From the NCBI RefSeq assembly GCF_008692035.1, contig NZ_VTFG01000001.1, forward strand, positions 868,001 to 932,000: a DNA stretch of 64,000 nt. The letters are read 5' to 3'. This DNA is from Pseudomonas marginalis (GTDB lineage Bacteria; Pseudomonadota; Gammaproteobacteria; Pseudomonadales; Pseudomonadaceae). Below, one piece after another: positions 1 to 7,483 of this stretch. The position numbers and the translations under genes were made by a program. The notes beneath the pieces are model-generated. The model searched no databases. It saw only the letters and a program-made list of their open reading frames with translations, and was not told the origin of the DNA. Numbering within the stretch: the first letter of the stretch is position 1; each line of letters starts with the position of its first letter.

Positions 1-414
1 GCCCACCATCGCCCGCCAATGCCGCTCCCACTCCACCACGTTGTTGGTGAGGATGCCGACGCGAAAACCGGCACGCTTGAGTGCGCGCACGGCGGCCACC
101 AGCGGCGCATTGGCCGGCACCCCGGCGAACCATTGCGCGCCGAAGGTGTGCAGGTGAGCGCGGGATAAATCGACCTGCGGGTCACGGCGGCGCAGGGCCT
201 GCGCCAGGCGCTCGCCCCACTCGCGCTCGGTGAGCAAGGCACTCTCCACCGGCGCGAGCATGGGCACGCCCAACTCATCGGCCACATCGCCCATGGCCTG
301 TTGCAGCACGTGCGGGGCCAGGCCGGTCTTGACCTGGTATTGCTCGAACAGCGCAGGAATCGGCGGCGACAGCACGCCACCGAAATCGAACCAGATAAAT
401 TGCAGGTCGCTCAT
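1..414 (-). CDS. HAD-superfamily hydrolase, C-terminus cut by window edge
   Basis: The first 138 codons of a haloacid-dehalogenase-like phosphatase are visible; the rest lies beyond the left edge. Near the N-terminus a hydrophobic strand leads into FDFGGVL, the HAD motif I with the nucleophilic Asp, and further on ILTNN gives motif II with its Thr. The all-helical stretch between them looks like a C1-type cap, as in YihX-like sugar phosphatases. The ATG overlaps the stop of the AfsA-like gene (ATGA), so the two are translationally coupled. In Streptomyces methylenomycin furan synthesis the AfsA homologue MmfL works with a HAD phosphatase, MmfP, so the likely job here is dephosphorylating the condensation product of the neighbouring enzyme. 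That role is inference; the HAD assignment is firm. Confidence 0.85.
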   Translation of the reverse strand, partial: MSDLQFIWFDFGGVLSPPIPALFEQYQVKTGLAPHVLQQAMGDVADELGVPMLAPVESALLTEREWGERLAQALRRRDPQVDLSRAHLHTFGAQWFAGVPANAPLVAAVRALKRAGFRVGILTNNVVEWERHWRAMVG

Positions 415-1421
415 CGCACACCTCCCGCCACCAGGGCCAAGGGTTGGCTGGCGACCAGCGGCAGCAACTCGAGCTCAGCGGTGGCAATCACCGCGCCGCC
501 CTGCTCGACCTCCAGCGCCAGGGTGATGCGACCGTGTTCGTCACGGGCCAGGGAGGTCAGGTCCGCACGCACCTGGGTTGGCAAACCAAACTCACCGAAG
601 CGAGTGAACACCACATGGCAGCGGGATAACAGCAACTGCTCCGGGCCCACCTGCAACTGCCGGTCCGCCGCCACCAGCGCCACTTGGCGGAAGCCTTCGA
701 GCAACAGCATGCCGGGGATATGGTCGAGGGGGTGGTCGAAGATCGCCGGGTTGTTCAGGTCGACGATCAGCGGCGCCACCAGCGTCGCGGCGCCCTGCTC
801 CAGTTCACGGCCGAGCACCACATTGTTCAGCCAGTGACGCCCTACGGCGGATGGGCTCAAGGGTGGCGGCAACTGTGCCAATGGGTCGGCGTTGGCGGGA
901 ATCACCGCCAGGCCACGGGCACGCATCTTGTTCCAGGCCGCGCCGCTCATCCAGCGAATGCTCATGCGTTCGTGGCGTGCAGCCACTTCGCCATTGATGC
1001 TCAGGGACATGTTCAGGGTCACGCCACTGCGCTCGCCGTGACGCAGGTATTCATCCACCACGTAGACATCGATCTCGGCGGATGCCGGACGATCCCCCAC
1101 CACCAATAAACTCCGGTCGGTCACGCGGGTCACACTGTCCAGGTAGATAAACTTGTCCTGGGCGCTGACGTCGAGGAACGCATGGGAGATATAAATTGAC
1201 GCCTGGCGGAATACTTCCAGCAATAACAGCATGTCGTAGTGTGCGGCGCGGTGGGTATGTTCACTGAAGTAACTGTGGGTACGCGGTAGTTGGGCGCTGC
1301 AGCGAAAGTGTCCTTCCTTTACCAGTTCCGCGCCGGTCAGGAACACTTCGCTGACGGCGGCACGGTGCACCATGCTGCGCGGCACGGTGTTCTCGCAACG
1401 AATAGCCAGGGCTTCAGACAT
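411..1421 (-). CDS. AfsA-family (A-factor biosynthesis hotdog domain) protein
   Basis: This 336-residue protein has the two tandem hotdog repeats of the AfsA/ScbA/MmfL family. The first repeat begins near residue 15 with a VHRAAVSEVFLT-type segment and holds the HYDMLLLLEVFRQA helix at about 80-95. The second begins near residue 195 (VGRHWLNNVVLG) and has a matching IPGMLLLEGFRQVAL helix at about 250. In actinomycetes these enzymes condense a beta-ketoacyl thioester with dihydroxyacetone phosphate to make gamma-butyrolactone or furan autoregulators. A strong ribosome-binding site (GGAGGAG) precedes the ATG. The gene overlaps a HAD phosphatase downstream and a 40-codon ORF upstream. The family is sparsely known in Pseudomonas; the product here is unknown. 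Confidence 0.85.
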   Translation of the reverse strand: MSEALAIRCENTVPRSMVHRAAVSEVFLTGAELVKEGHFRCSAQLPRTHSYFSEHTHRAAHYDMLLLLEVFRQASIYISHAFLDVSAQDKFIYLDSVTRVTDRSLLVVGDRPASAEIDVYVVDEYLRHGERSGVTLNMSLSINGEVAARHERMSIRWMSGAAWNKMRARGLAVIPANADPLAQLPPPLSPSAVGRHWLNNVVLGRELEQGAATLVAPLIVDLNNPAIFDHPLDHIPGMLLLEGFRQVALVAADRQLQVGPEQLLLSRCHVVFTRFGEFGLPTQVRADLTSLARDEHGRITLALEVEQGGAVIATAELELLPLVASQPLALVAGGVR

Positions 1422-1536
1422 AGCAATCTCCTCCTTTGATTACCGCGAGAAGGCTAAGCTGAAACGTTTTTTCGCCACAACTGACCGAACGGCTAGGTCG
1501 TTGGACATGAACCTGTAGAACTTGCACTTCAGACAT
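1414..1536 (-). CDS. Possible 40-residue leader ORF overlapping the AfsA-like gene
   Basis: A 40-codon reading frame starts with ATG at 1536 behind a plausible ribosome-binding site (CAGGAGA about 9 bases upstream). It ends with TGA inside the first codons of the AfsA-like gene, so translation would run straight through the downstream start. Its first three codons and following base (ATGTCTGAAG) are identical to the start of the AfsA-like gene, which may be a local duplication of the initiation region. The peptide has no recognisable domain. It could act in translational coupling, be a small protein in its own right, or be a chance frame. Confidence 0.35.
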   Translation of the reverse strand: MSEVQVLQVHVQRPSRSVSCGEKTFQLSLLAVIKGGDCYV

Positions 1537-1821
1537 GGGCATCTGTCTCCTGATGAGCTTCTCCGTAAGCGTGCAGACCGCCGTACACGTTCATCGCGGT
1601 GAACGTTGTATGCTTTGCGCGGACAACCCGTTCTGGCTGTCAGTACCCTTGTGCAGATAGTCCCTTATATTTTCACTGCGCACTTAGACCCATTTGATCG
1701 AAGCTTATAAGCGCAACTAAATCATCTAGACACCCAACTAATCGTTCTAACTTAGTAGTGAAAATCCACACGCGAAGTTGCTCAAGGTCGTAAAGAACAT
1801 CACGACCTGGAGCAGATTGGC
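1537..1821. other. Divergent intergenic region between the AfsA-like and TonB receptor genes
   Basis: These 285 bp must hold the promoters of both divergent transcription units. The right-hand 150 bp is clearly AT-richer than the flanking genes. Apart from the dyad at 1587-1606 I see no convincing Fur box, sigma-54 element or RNA gene. No good -35/-10 pair could be fixed by eye on either strand. Confidence 0.5.
1587..1606. promoter_or_regulatory. Perfect 7-bp inverted repeat, candidate operator
   Basis: ACGTTCA and TGAACGT flank a 6-bp spacer (TCGCGG), giving a 20-bp dyad; a few more bases match outward (TAC on the left, GTA on the right, offset by one). It lies about 50 bp upstream of the small leader ORF and 165 bp upstream of the AfsA-like gene, and 215 bp upstream of the divergent TonB receptor gene. 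The size and symmetry suit a TetR- or LuxR-type dimer. No regulator gene for it is visible in the window. Confidence 0.4.
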
Positions 1822-4506
1822 ATGTTGAAAACAGGATTCACCCTGGCGCCCCTGGCGTGTGCATTGGCCATGGGCGGGCTGACGCTGCCGAGCCTGGCGT
1901 TGGCGCAAAACGACGCGGCGTCGGTACAACGGGTGATTGACTTCAATATCCCCGCAGGCCCCCTGGATGAGGTGCTGCTGAGCATCTCCCAGCAAAGCGG
2001 CCACCCTATCGCCTTCGACCCGCCGCTTGTGGAAGGCCGTGGGAGCCGCGCGATCCAGGGCCGACTGAGCCAGGAACAGGCGCTGGGCATTGCCTTGGGC
2101 GGCTCCTCGTTGGGCTTCAGCCAGACGGCCAGCGGTGCAGTGTTGATCCATCGACTGGCCATCCCGGCAGCGGCGGCCAACAGCGAACCGCTGGCGCCAC
2201 GCCTGAAATCCGTGGAGGTGATCGGCACCCGGCGCAGCGACGTCACCGCGCTGCAAAGCGCGGCCCCCGTGGATGTGATCAGCAGCGAGCAGTTGCAGCG
2301 CGCCGGCACCGATAACCTGGCCAAGGCCCTGGAAACCCTGGTGCCGTCAGTGAACTACCCGCAGGTCAACGGCACCGATGGCGTGTCGTCGCAGCGGCCG
2401 GTGTCGTTACGCGGGTTGGCGGCCGACCAGGTGCTGGTGCTGGTCAATGGCAAGCGTCGGCATGCCTCGGCGTTCGTCAACACCAAGGCCACCCTGGGGC
2501 GTGGCTCACAGGCGGTGGACTTGTCGACGATTCCCGTCAGCGCCGTCGACCATATCGAAGTGCTGCGCGATGGCGCCTCGGCCCAATACGGTTCGGATGC
2601 GATTGCCGGGGTGGTCAATATCGTGCTCAAGGAGCAGGACCACGGCGGCGCCGTGCAAAGCACCTTCGGCCAGTACACCAAGGGCGATGGCTTTCGCCGG
2701 TCGGTGGGGGGGTGGAGCGGTTTCACCTTGCCCGGCGATGGCTTTCTCACCCTCAGCGGCGAAGGCCTGCGCAGCGAACGCACCTCCACCGGCGGCACCG
2801 ATGGCCGTCAGTTCTACCCCAGCGGCGACGCCCGTGAAGCGGATGCCGACCGCCATTGGCGCTACGGCTCGCCGGGCCTCGAGGACTGGAACCTGGCGCT
2901 GAACAGCGGCCTGTCCCTGAGCGACACGGTCGACCTGTACGGCTTCGCCACCTACCAGGACCGTACCGGCGAATCCCAGGCAACCTTTCGCCGCCCCATC
3001 GACCCCAACAACCTGGTGGCCGTGTACCCCAACGGCTTCCTGCCGCTGCTCGACGTGCGCTCGCGGGATGCCTCGGTCACCGGCGGCGTAAAGATTCGCG
3101 ATGAGCAACTCGGCAGCTTCGACCTCAGTGCCAACTACGGGCGCAACCGCATCGACTATCACCTCAGCGATTCGCTCAACGCCAGCCTCGGCGCCGCGAG
3201 CCCGACGAGCTTCAATGCCGGGGCGCTGGTCAATGAGCAAACCAACGTCGGCCTCGACCATATCAAGGAATTCAAGGTCGGCTGGGGCGCGGGCCCGCTG
3301 GTGTTCTCCAGCGGCCTGGCGTGGCGCAATGAAGCCTATGAAGTGATCGCCGGTGACCTCGCCTCCTGGACCCACGGCAGCGCCCTGCCCGCCCGTGCCG
3401 GCGGCGCCCAGGGCTTCCCCGGCACCCAGGACAGCGACGAAGGCCGTTATGCCCGCCACGTGTTCGGCGGCTACCTGGGCCTGGAGCAGCAAGTCACCGA
3501 CAAACTGCAACTGGGCCTGGCCGGGCGCAGCGAGCACTACGACGATTTCGGCACCACCAGCACCGGCAAGTTCTCCGCGCGCTACGACTTCACCCCGCAG
3601 TGGGGCCTGCGCTCGACCCTCAGCAGCGGCTACCGCGCGCCCACCCTGGGGCAGATCGGCACCTCGGCGACCCAGACCGAGTTCAAGGCCGGCGACCCCA
3701 CCGCCTACCAGGTCGGCACCGTCAGCGTGAACACCCCGGTCGCCCGCGCCTTGGGCGCCAGTGACCTGAAGCCGGAAAAATCCACCAGCCTGTCCCTCGG
3801 CGTGGTCTGGCAGCCGCTCGAGCGTGCAAGTGTCAGCCTCGATGCGTACCACATCCGCATCAAGGACCGCATTGCCCTGTCGGAAACCCTCAGCGGCACC
3901 CAGGTCAGCCAGATCCTCGCCAACCAAGGCTATGGCAACTACTCCGGGGTGAGTTTTTTCACCAACGCACTCGACACCAAGACCAGCGGCGTGGACCTCG
4001 CCGCCCACTATCGCCTGGACCTGGCCGACGCCAGCCAGCTGACCCTCAACGGCGCCTTCAACTACAGCAAGACCCAGGTCACCGACATCAAGGACAACCC
4101 CGGCCCACTGGCCGGCACCGGCATCACCCTGATCAATCGCGAAGCCCTGAGCTATGTGGAAAGCGCCTCGCCCAACAGCAAGCTGATCCTCGGTGCCGAC
4201 TGGCGCAAGGGCGCCTGGCAGGCGAGCGTCAACACGATTCGCTACGGCACCTACACCCTCGACTCCAACCTTGGCGAAGCCCGCGACCAGACCTTTTCGG
4301 CGCAATGGGTGAGCAACGCCAGCCTGTCCTACGACATCAGCCAGTCGCTCACCCTGACCCTGGGCGGCAACAATATTTTCGACAGCTACCCGGACAAGAT
4401 CGACGTGGCCAACCGCTTTGTCGGCGGGCGCGTGGCCTACCAGAGCATCTCCCCGGCCGGTGCCGAAGGCGCCTTCTACTACGTGAAAGCCGACTACCGC
4501 TTCTGA
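1822..4506 (+). CDS. TonB-dependent receptor with N-terminal STN domain
   Basis: An 894-residue outer-membrane receptor. A signal peptide ends near residue 28 (ALA-Q). An STN (secretin/TonB N-terminal) domain follows at about 40-110, then a TonB-box-like VEVIGTRR near 132, the plug domain (about 145-265, with VLVLVNGKRRH and the IEVLRDGASAQYGSDAIAGVVNIV signature), and the beta-barrel ending in Phe (YVKADYRF), as expected for BAM-assembled barrels. The STN domain usually means FecR-type signalling, but no sigma/FecR pair lies nearby. It heads an operon with an aldolase, ABC importer parts, a C-S lyase and a desulfinase-like protein, so an organosulfur ligand is more likely than a siderophore. 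The ATG at 1822 follows a weak TGGAG element. Ligand unknown. Confidence 0.9.
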   Translation: MLKTGFTLAPLACALAMGGLTLPSLALAQNDAASVQRVIDFNIPAGPLDEVLLSISQQSGHPIAFDPPLVEGRGSRAIQGRLSQEQALGIALGGSSLGFSQTASGAVLIHRLAIPAAAANSEPLAPRLKSVEVIGTRRSDVTALQSAAPVDVISSEQLQRAGTDNLAKALETLVPSVNYPQVNGTDGVSSQRPVSLRGLAADQVLVLVNGKRRHASAFVNTKATLGRGSQAVDLSTIPVSAVDHIEVLRDGASAQYGSDAIAGVVNIVLKEQDHGGAVQSTFGQYTKGDGFRRSVGGWSGFTLPGDGFLTLSGEGLRSERTSTGGTDGRQFYPSGDAREADADRHWRYGSPGLEDWNLALNSGLSLSDTVDLYGFATYQDRTGESQATFRRPIDPNNLVAVYPNGFLPLLDVRSRDASVTGGVKIRDEQLGSFDLSANYGRNRIDYHLSDSLNASLGAASPTSFNAGALVNEQTNVGLDHIKEFKVGWGAGPLVFSSGLAWRNEAYEVIAGDLASWTHGSALPARAGGAQGFPGTQDSDEGRYARHVFGGYLGLEQQVTDKLQLGLAGRSEHYDDFGTTSTGKFSARYDFTPQWGLRSTLSSGYRAPTLGQIGTSATQTEFKAGDPTAYQVGTVSVNTPVARALGASDLKPEKSTSLSLGVVWQPLERASVSLDAYHIRIKDRIALSETLSGTQVSQILANQGYGNYSGVSFFTNALDTKTSGVDLAAHYRLDLADASQLTLNGAFNYSKTQVTDIKDNPGPLAGTGITLINREALSYVESASPNSKLILGADWRKGAWQASVNTIRYGTYTLDSNLGEARDQTFSAQWVSNASLSYDISQSLTLTLGGNNIFDSYPDKIDVANRFVGGRVAYQSISPAGAEGAFYYVKADYRF

Positions 4507-4524
4507 CTCAACCAAGGAGTTCCC

Positions 4525-5184
4525 ATGAGCTTTGATCCTGTGCGTTTTACCCAAGTGTTCGAACACGACTTTGCCCTGGCCAAGCAACTGCTGATCAAGC
4601 ACCAGGTGTTGTCGAGCAATGAGGCGGGCAATATCAGCCTGCGTATTCCCGGCGAAGCACGGCTGGTGATCGCCTCGCTCAGCGGCGCCGACAGTGGCGT
4701 GGCGGCGATTGTCGATTTCGACCTGCAACACAGCCAGGGCAGCCTCACCGACAACCTCAAGGAAGTGGCGGCGCTGCACGTGGCGATCTACCGCGAGCGG
4801 CCCTTGGTGAATGCGGTGATTCACACGCACTCGCCGTACCTCACCGCCTTCGCGATTGCCGGGCGAGCGTTGCGCCCCCATGCCACGCAGTTGCTGGGGA
4901 TTCTGGATGAAGACCAGGAGGTGCCGCTGACCGCGTGGGGGCCGCGGTATGCGCCGGAGCCGGTGGTGGCGGCGTTACGTGAACATCCGCGTGCGCCGGC
5001 GGCGTTGCTGGCCAATCACGGGCCGTTTGCCTGGTCGGAACGGGACGTGCTGGCCGCGACACGGTTGTTGGTGAACCTGGAAGAAGCGGCCTACCTGACC
5101 TTCCTGGCGCAGCAGCTCGGTACGCCGCAGCCCTTTCCCAGCGGCGCGGCGCAGCGGTCGCGCCTGGGCTGGAGTGCGACATGA
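4525..5184 (+). CDS. Class II aldolase/adducin family protein
   Basis: A 219-residue member of the zinc-dependent class II aldolase fold (FucA, RhaD, AraD, MtnB). Visible hallmarks are the phosphate-loop-like NEAGNISLR (32-40), the candidate acid/base Glu80, the HTHSP zinc motif (His100, His102) and a third ligand His165 in NHGPF. The start follows an AAGGAG site 18 bp after the receptor gene, and the end overlaps the next start by 4 bp, so it is co-transcribed. Relatives act on sugar-1-phosphates, methylthioribulose phosphate or other hydroxy-ketones, and adducin-like members can be decarboxylases. In an organosulfur locus an MtnB-like or C-C-cleaving role on the carbon moiety is possible; the substrate cannot be fixed. 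Confidence 0.85.
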   Translation: MSFDPVRFTQVFEHDFALAKQLLIKHQVLSSNEAGNISLRIPGEARLVIASLSGADSGVAAIVDFDLQHSQGSLTDNLKEVAALHVAIYRERPLVNAVIHTHSPYLTAFAIAGRALRPHATQLLGILDEDQEVPLTAWGPRYAPEPVVAALREHPRAPAALLANHGPFAWSERDVLAATRLLVNLEEAAYLTFLAQQLGTPQPFPSGAAQRSRLGWSAT

Positions 5185-6080
5185 GTGCGCTCGCCCATCG
5201 CCCTGATAAAAGTGGAAGGGGCGGTGCGACGATTCGACTTGCCCCCGGCCCTTACGACAGGTCACTTTGGCAGCGGGCGCTGTTGGTTATTTTTGCATTC
5301 GGCGCACTCCACGCCCACGCCGAACCCCTGCTGGAACGGGCCCAATCCCGTAGCACCCTCAATGTCTGCACCAGCGACGAATTCCCCCCCTTCAAGACCT
5401 TCGATGCCCAAGGCAAGCCCGGCGGGTTGATCCTGGACCTGATCGTCGACCTGCAACAGCAGCTGTCTGCCAAGGTCGGCCAGCCGCTCAAGCTGCAACT
5501 TGTGCCAGTCAATCCGCTCAACCGCTTGCTGTTTCTCGAACAGGGCCGTTGCGAGGTGCTGGTCACGTCCCTGCTCGACACTCCCGCACGGCGGCGCGAA
5601 GTGGATTTTGCCAGCCCCGGTTTCTACAGCTCGGCCGCCACCGTGTTTGCGCCGAAAAGCACCGCCGTGCCGGACTGGCAAAGCCTGCGCGGCAAGACCC
5701 TGTGTGCGCCCGCCACCAGTGTCTGGGTGCGCCCGTTTGAAACGCGCTACGGCGTGCAGTTCGCCTCGTTCAACGGCACGGCCGAAGTGCGCAAGGCGGT
5801 GGCCGACAGCCGTTGCCTGGGGGCGATGGGTGACGATGCGTTGTACAGCGCCCTGGCGCGCCAGCCGGAATGGGCCGACTACGAGGTCAAGCTGCCGGGC
5901 CAGGATCCGGCGCCGTGGGGCATCGCCTTGCGCAAGGGCCAGCCGGCGTTGTTGGCGGCGCTGTCGAGCATCGTCGAAGGCTGGCATGCCCAGGGCGTGA
6001 TCATCGGCCTGGAACAGCGCTACGGCCTGGCGCCGAATGCCTGGGTAGCGCAGCAGCATGCGCGGGCCAGCCATGAGTGA
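5181..6080 (+). CDS. Amino-acid-type ABC transporter substrate-binding protein
   Basis: A 299-residue periplasmic binding protein of the polar amino acid (PBPb, SBP_bac_3) type. The mature part starts near residue 46 (after AHA-E), with the typical VCTSDEFPPFKTFDAQGKPGG opening at about 60-80, DFASPGFY near 140 and a late GDDALYSAL motif. The ATG overlaps the aldolase stop (ATGA). The N-terminus is unusually long: about 30 residues precede the hydrophobic core of the signal peptide, and that extension is encoded partly by a REP-like sequence (see 5219-5245). It is followed by two permeases. Homology suggests uptake of an amino acid or a derivative such as a cysteine S-conjugate. Confidence 0.85.
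   Translation: MSALAHRPDKSGRGGATIRLAPGPYDRSLWQRALLVIFAFGALHAHAEPLLERAQSRSTLNVCTSDEFPPFKTFDAQGKPGGLILDLIVDLQQQLSAKVGQPLKLQLVPVNPLNRLLFLEQGRCEVLVTSLLDTPARRREVDFASPGFYSSAATVFAPKSTAVPDWQSLRGKTLCAPATSVWVRPFETRYGVQFASFNGTAEVRKAVADSRCLGAMGDDALYSALARQPEWADYEVKLPGQDPAPWGIALRKGQPALLAALSSIVEGWHAQGVIIGLEQRYGLAPNAWVAQQHARASHE
5219..5245 (+). repeat. REP-like fragment inside the binding-protein N-terminus
   Basis: The 20 bases at 5219-5238 (core GGTGCGACGATTCGAC) are identical to part of the intergenic REPIN at 34197-34216, and the following TTGCCCCC resembles a REP arm. Here the sequence lies within codons 13-22 of the binding-protein gene and encodes residues of the odd N-terminal extension. It looks like a half REP captured in the reading frame. 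Confidence 0.6.
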
Positions 6081-6816
6081 GGCCAACCTGCGCCTGTGGC
6101 TGGAACAGCATGGCCTGTCGCTGAGCATCCTGTGGGACCCGATGGACCGCCAGCGCTTCCTGCTCGGCCTGGGCCTGACACTGTTGCTGTCGGTGGCAAG
6201 TATTGCCCTGTCCCTGGTGATCGGTGTGTGGGGGGCCGCCGGCCTGGGTTCGCGCCGCTCGCTGTGGCGCCGGTTGAGCGCGGGGTACGTCGCGTTGTTT
6301 CGCAACACGCCACTGTTGGTGCAGCTGTTCTTTTTCTACTTCGGCGTCGGCGCCTGGCTGCCGCTGGCGGACGACACCAGTGTGCGGCTGCTCAACGGCA
6401 CGCAATGGGCGATCATCGTGATCGCCCTGCACAGCGGCGCGTTCCAGGCCGAGAACCTGCGCGCCGGGATCGATGCCGTGCCCCGCGCCACCCTCGACGC
6501 GGCCGCCGCCCTCGGCATGCAGGGCACCACGGTACTGCGCCATATCGTACTGCCGCTGGCGCTGCGCAACAGCCTGCCGGCCATGGGCAATACGGTGGTG
6601 CAAACCATCAAGTCGACCTCGATTGCCTACGCGATTGCGGTGCCGGAATTGCTCTATGCGAGCAATCGGATCTGGTCGGACAACTTCAACGTCGCCGAGA
6701 TGATGCAGGTGTTGCTGCTGGTCTGGTTGCTGCTGATCGGCACCAGCAGTTGGCTGCTGCGCCGCCTGGAAAACCACTTGCGCCTGCCAGGCCAGGAGTT
6801 GCCCGATGCTGCCTGA
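6073..6816 (+). CDS. Amino acid ABC transporter permease (first of two)
   Basis: A 247-residue inner-membrane permease of the HisM/GlnP family. The N-terminal segment leads into a first TM helix around residues 30-50; the motif FRNTPLLVQLFFFYFGVG near 80 and the EAA loop (DAAAALGMQGTTVLRHIVLPLA, about 140-160), which contacts the ATPase, are clear. The chosen ATG (6073) overlaps the binding-protein stop; an in-frame ATG at 6058 would add five residues. The stop overlaps the next permease by 11 bp. With its partner it would form a heterodimeric channel. No ATP-binding subunit gene is present in the operon. Confidence 0.9.
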   Translation: MSEANLRLWLEQHGLSLSILWDPMDRQRFLLGLGLTLLLSVASIALSLVIGVWGAAGLGSRRSLWRRLSAGYVALFRNTPLLVQLFFFYFGVGAWLPLADDTSVRLLNGTQWAIIVIALHSGAFQAENLRAGIDAVPRATLDAAAALGMQGTTVLRHIVLPLALRNSLPAMGNTVVQTIKSTSIAYAIAVPELLYASNRIWSDNFNVAEMMQVLLLVWLLLIGTSSWLLRRLENHLRLPGQELPDAA

Positions 6817-7483
6817 ACCGTCCTGGCCCGCACTGTTGTGGCAGTGGGCGCCGGCGCTGCTGCAAGGCTTCGGCCTGAATATCCTCATGGGCGTCACCGC
6901 GATGCTGGTGGCCACGCTGGCCGGTGTCGTGCTCGGCAGCCTGCAGGTCAGCGCCCGGCCGCGCCTGCGTCGTGGTGCCGGGCACCTGAGCCGCCTGCTG
7001 CGCAACCTGCCGTGGCTGGTGGTGATGTTCTATGTGGCCTACCTGTTGCCCTATGAAGTGCACTGGGCCGGGCGCTGGTGGCAATTGCCGGATTGGCTCA
7101 AGGTCGCACTGGGCCTGGCGCTGCCCGCTGTCGGCTATGTCTCGGAGATCGTGCGCGGTGCCGTACGCGCGGTGCCGCTGGGGCAGTGGGAAGCCGCCCA
7201 GGCCCTGGGCATGCATCACGGCCAGGCACTGCGCCACGTGATCATCCCGCAGACCCTGCCCAGCCTGGTGGCGCCGTGGATGAACCTGTATTGCGCGGTG
7301 ACCATGTCCACCTCCCTGGCCAACCTGCTGGGGGTGGAAGAGCTGATGACCACCGTGCAATCGCACCTGTCCACGCAACTGCGCAACGACCTACTGCTGC
7401 CCGCCTACGGCTTGGTGTTCATCGCCTTCTTTGTCTACATCTACCCCCTCTCCCGCCTGGCCAAACGGCTGGAGCGCACATGA
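6806..7483 (+). CDS. Amino acid ABC transporter permease (second of two)
   Basis: A 225-residue permease related to the preceding one. It has SRLLRNLPWLVVMFYVAYLLP in place of the usual RNTP-LVQ motif and a clear EAA loop (EAAQALGMHHGQALRHVIIPQ, about residues 131-150), with about five predicted TM helices. Its start lies inside the end of the first permease and its stop overlaps the start of the C-S lyase (ATGA), so three genes are coupled. It should pair with the first permease and the binding protein. The missing ATPase must come from elsewhere on the chromosome. Confidence 0.9.
   Translation: MLPEPSWPALLWQWAPALLQGFGLNILMGVTAMLVATLAGVVLGSLQVSARPRLRRGAGHLSRLLRNLPWLVVMFYVAYLLPYEVHWAGRWWQLPDWLKVALGLALPAVGYVSEIVRGAVRAVPLGQWEAAQALGMHHGQALRHVIIPQTLPSLVAPWMNLYCAVTMSTSLANLLGVEELMTTVQSHLSTQLRNDLLLPAYGLVFIAFFVYIYPLSRLAKRLERT

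Noticed and set aside
2506..4881. A 791-codon open frame on the minus strand across the first TonB receptor gene
   Set aside because: It is a shadow of the high-GC coding strand: low-complexity Gly/Ala/Val-rich translation without domains, lying over a gene with clear receptor motifs.
7078..7479. An N-terminal extension of the C-S lyase frame
   Set aside because: It overlaps the second permease; the MetC-like domain begins right after the ATG at 7480, which is coupled to the permease stop.
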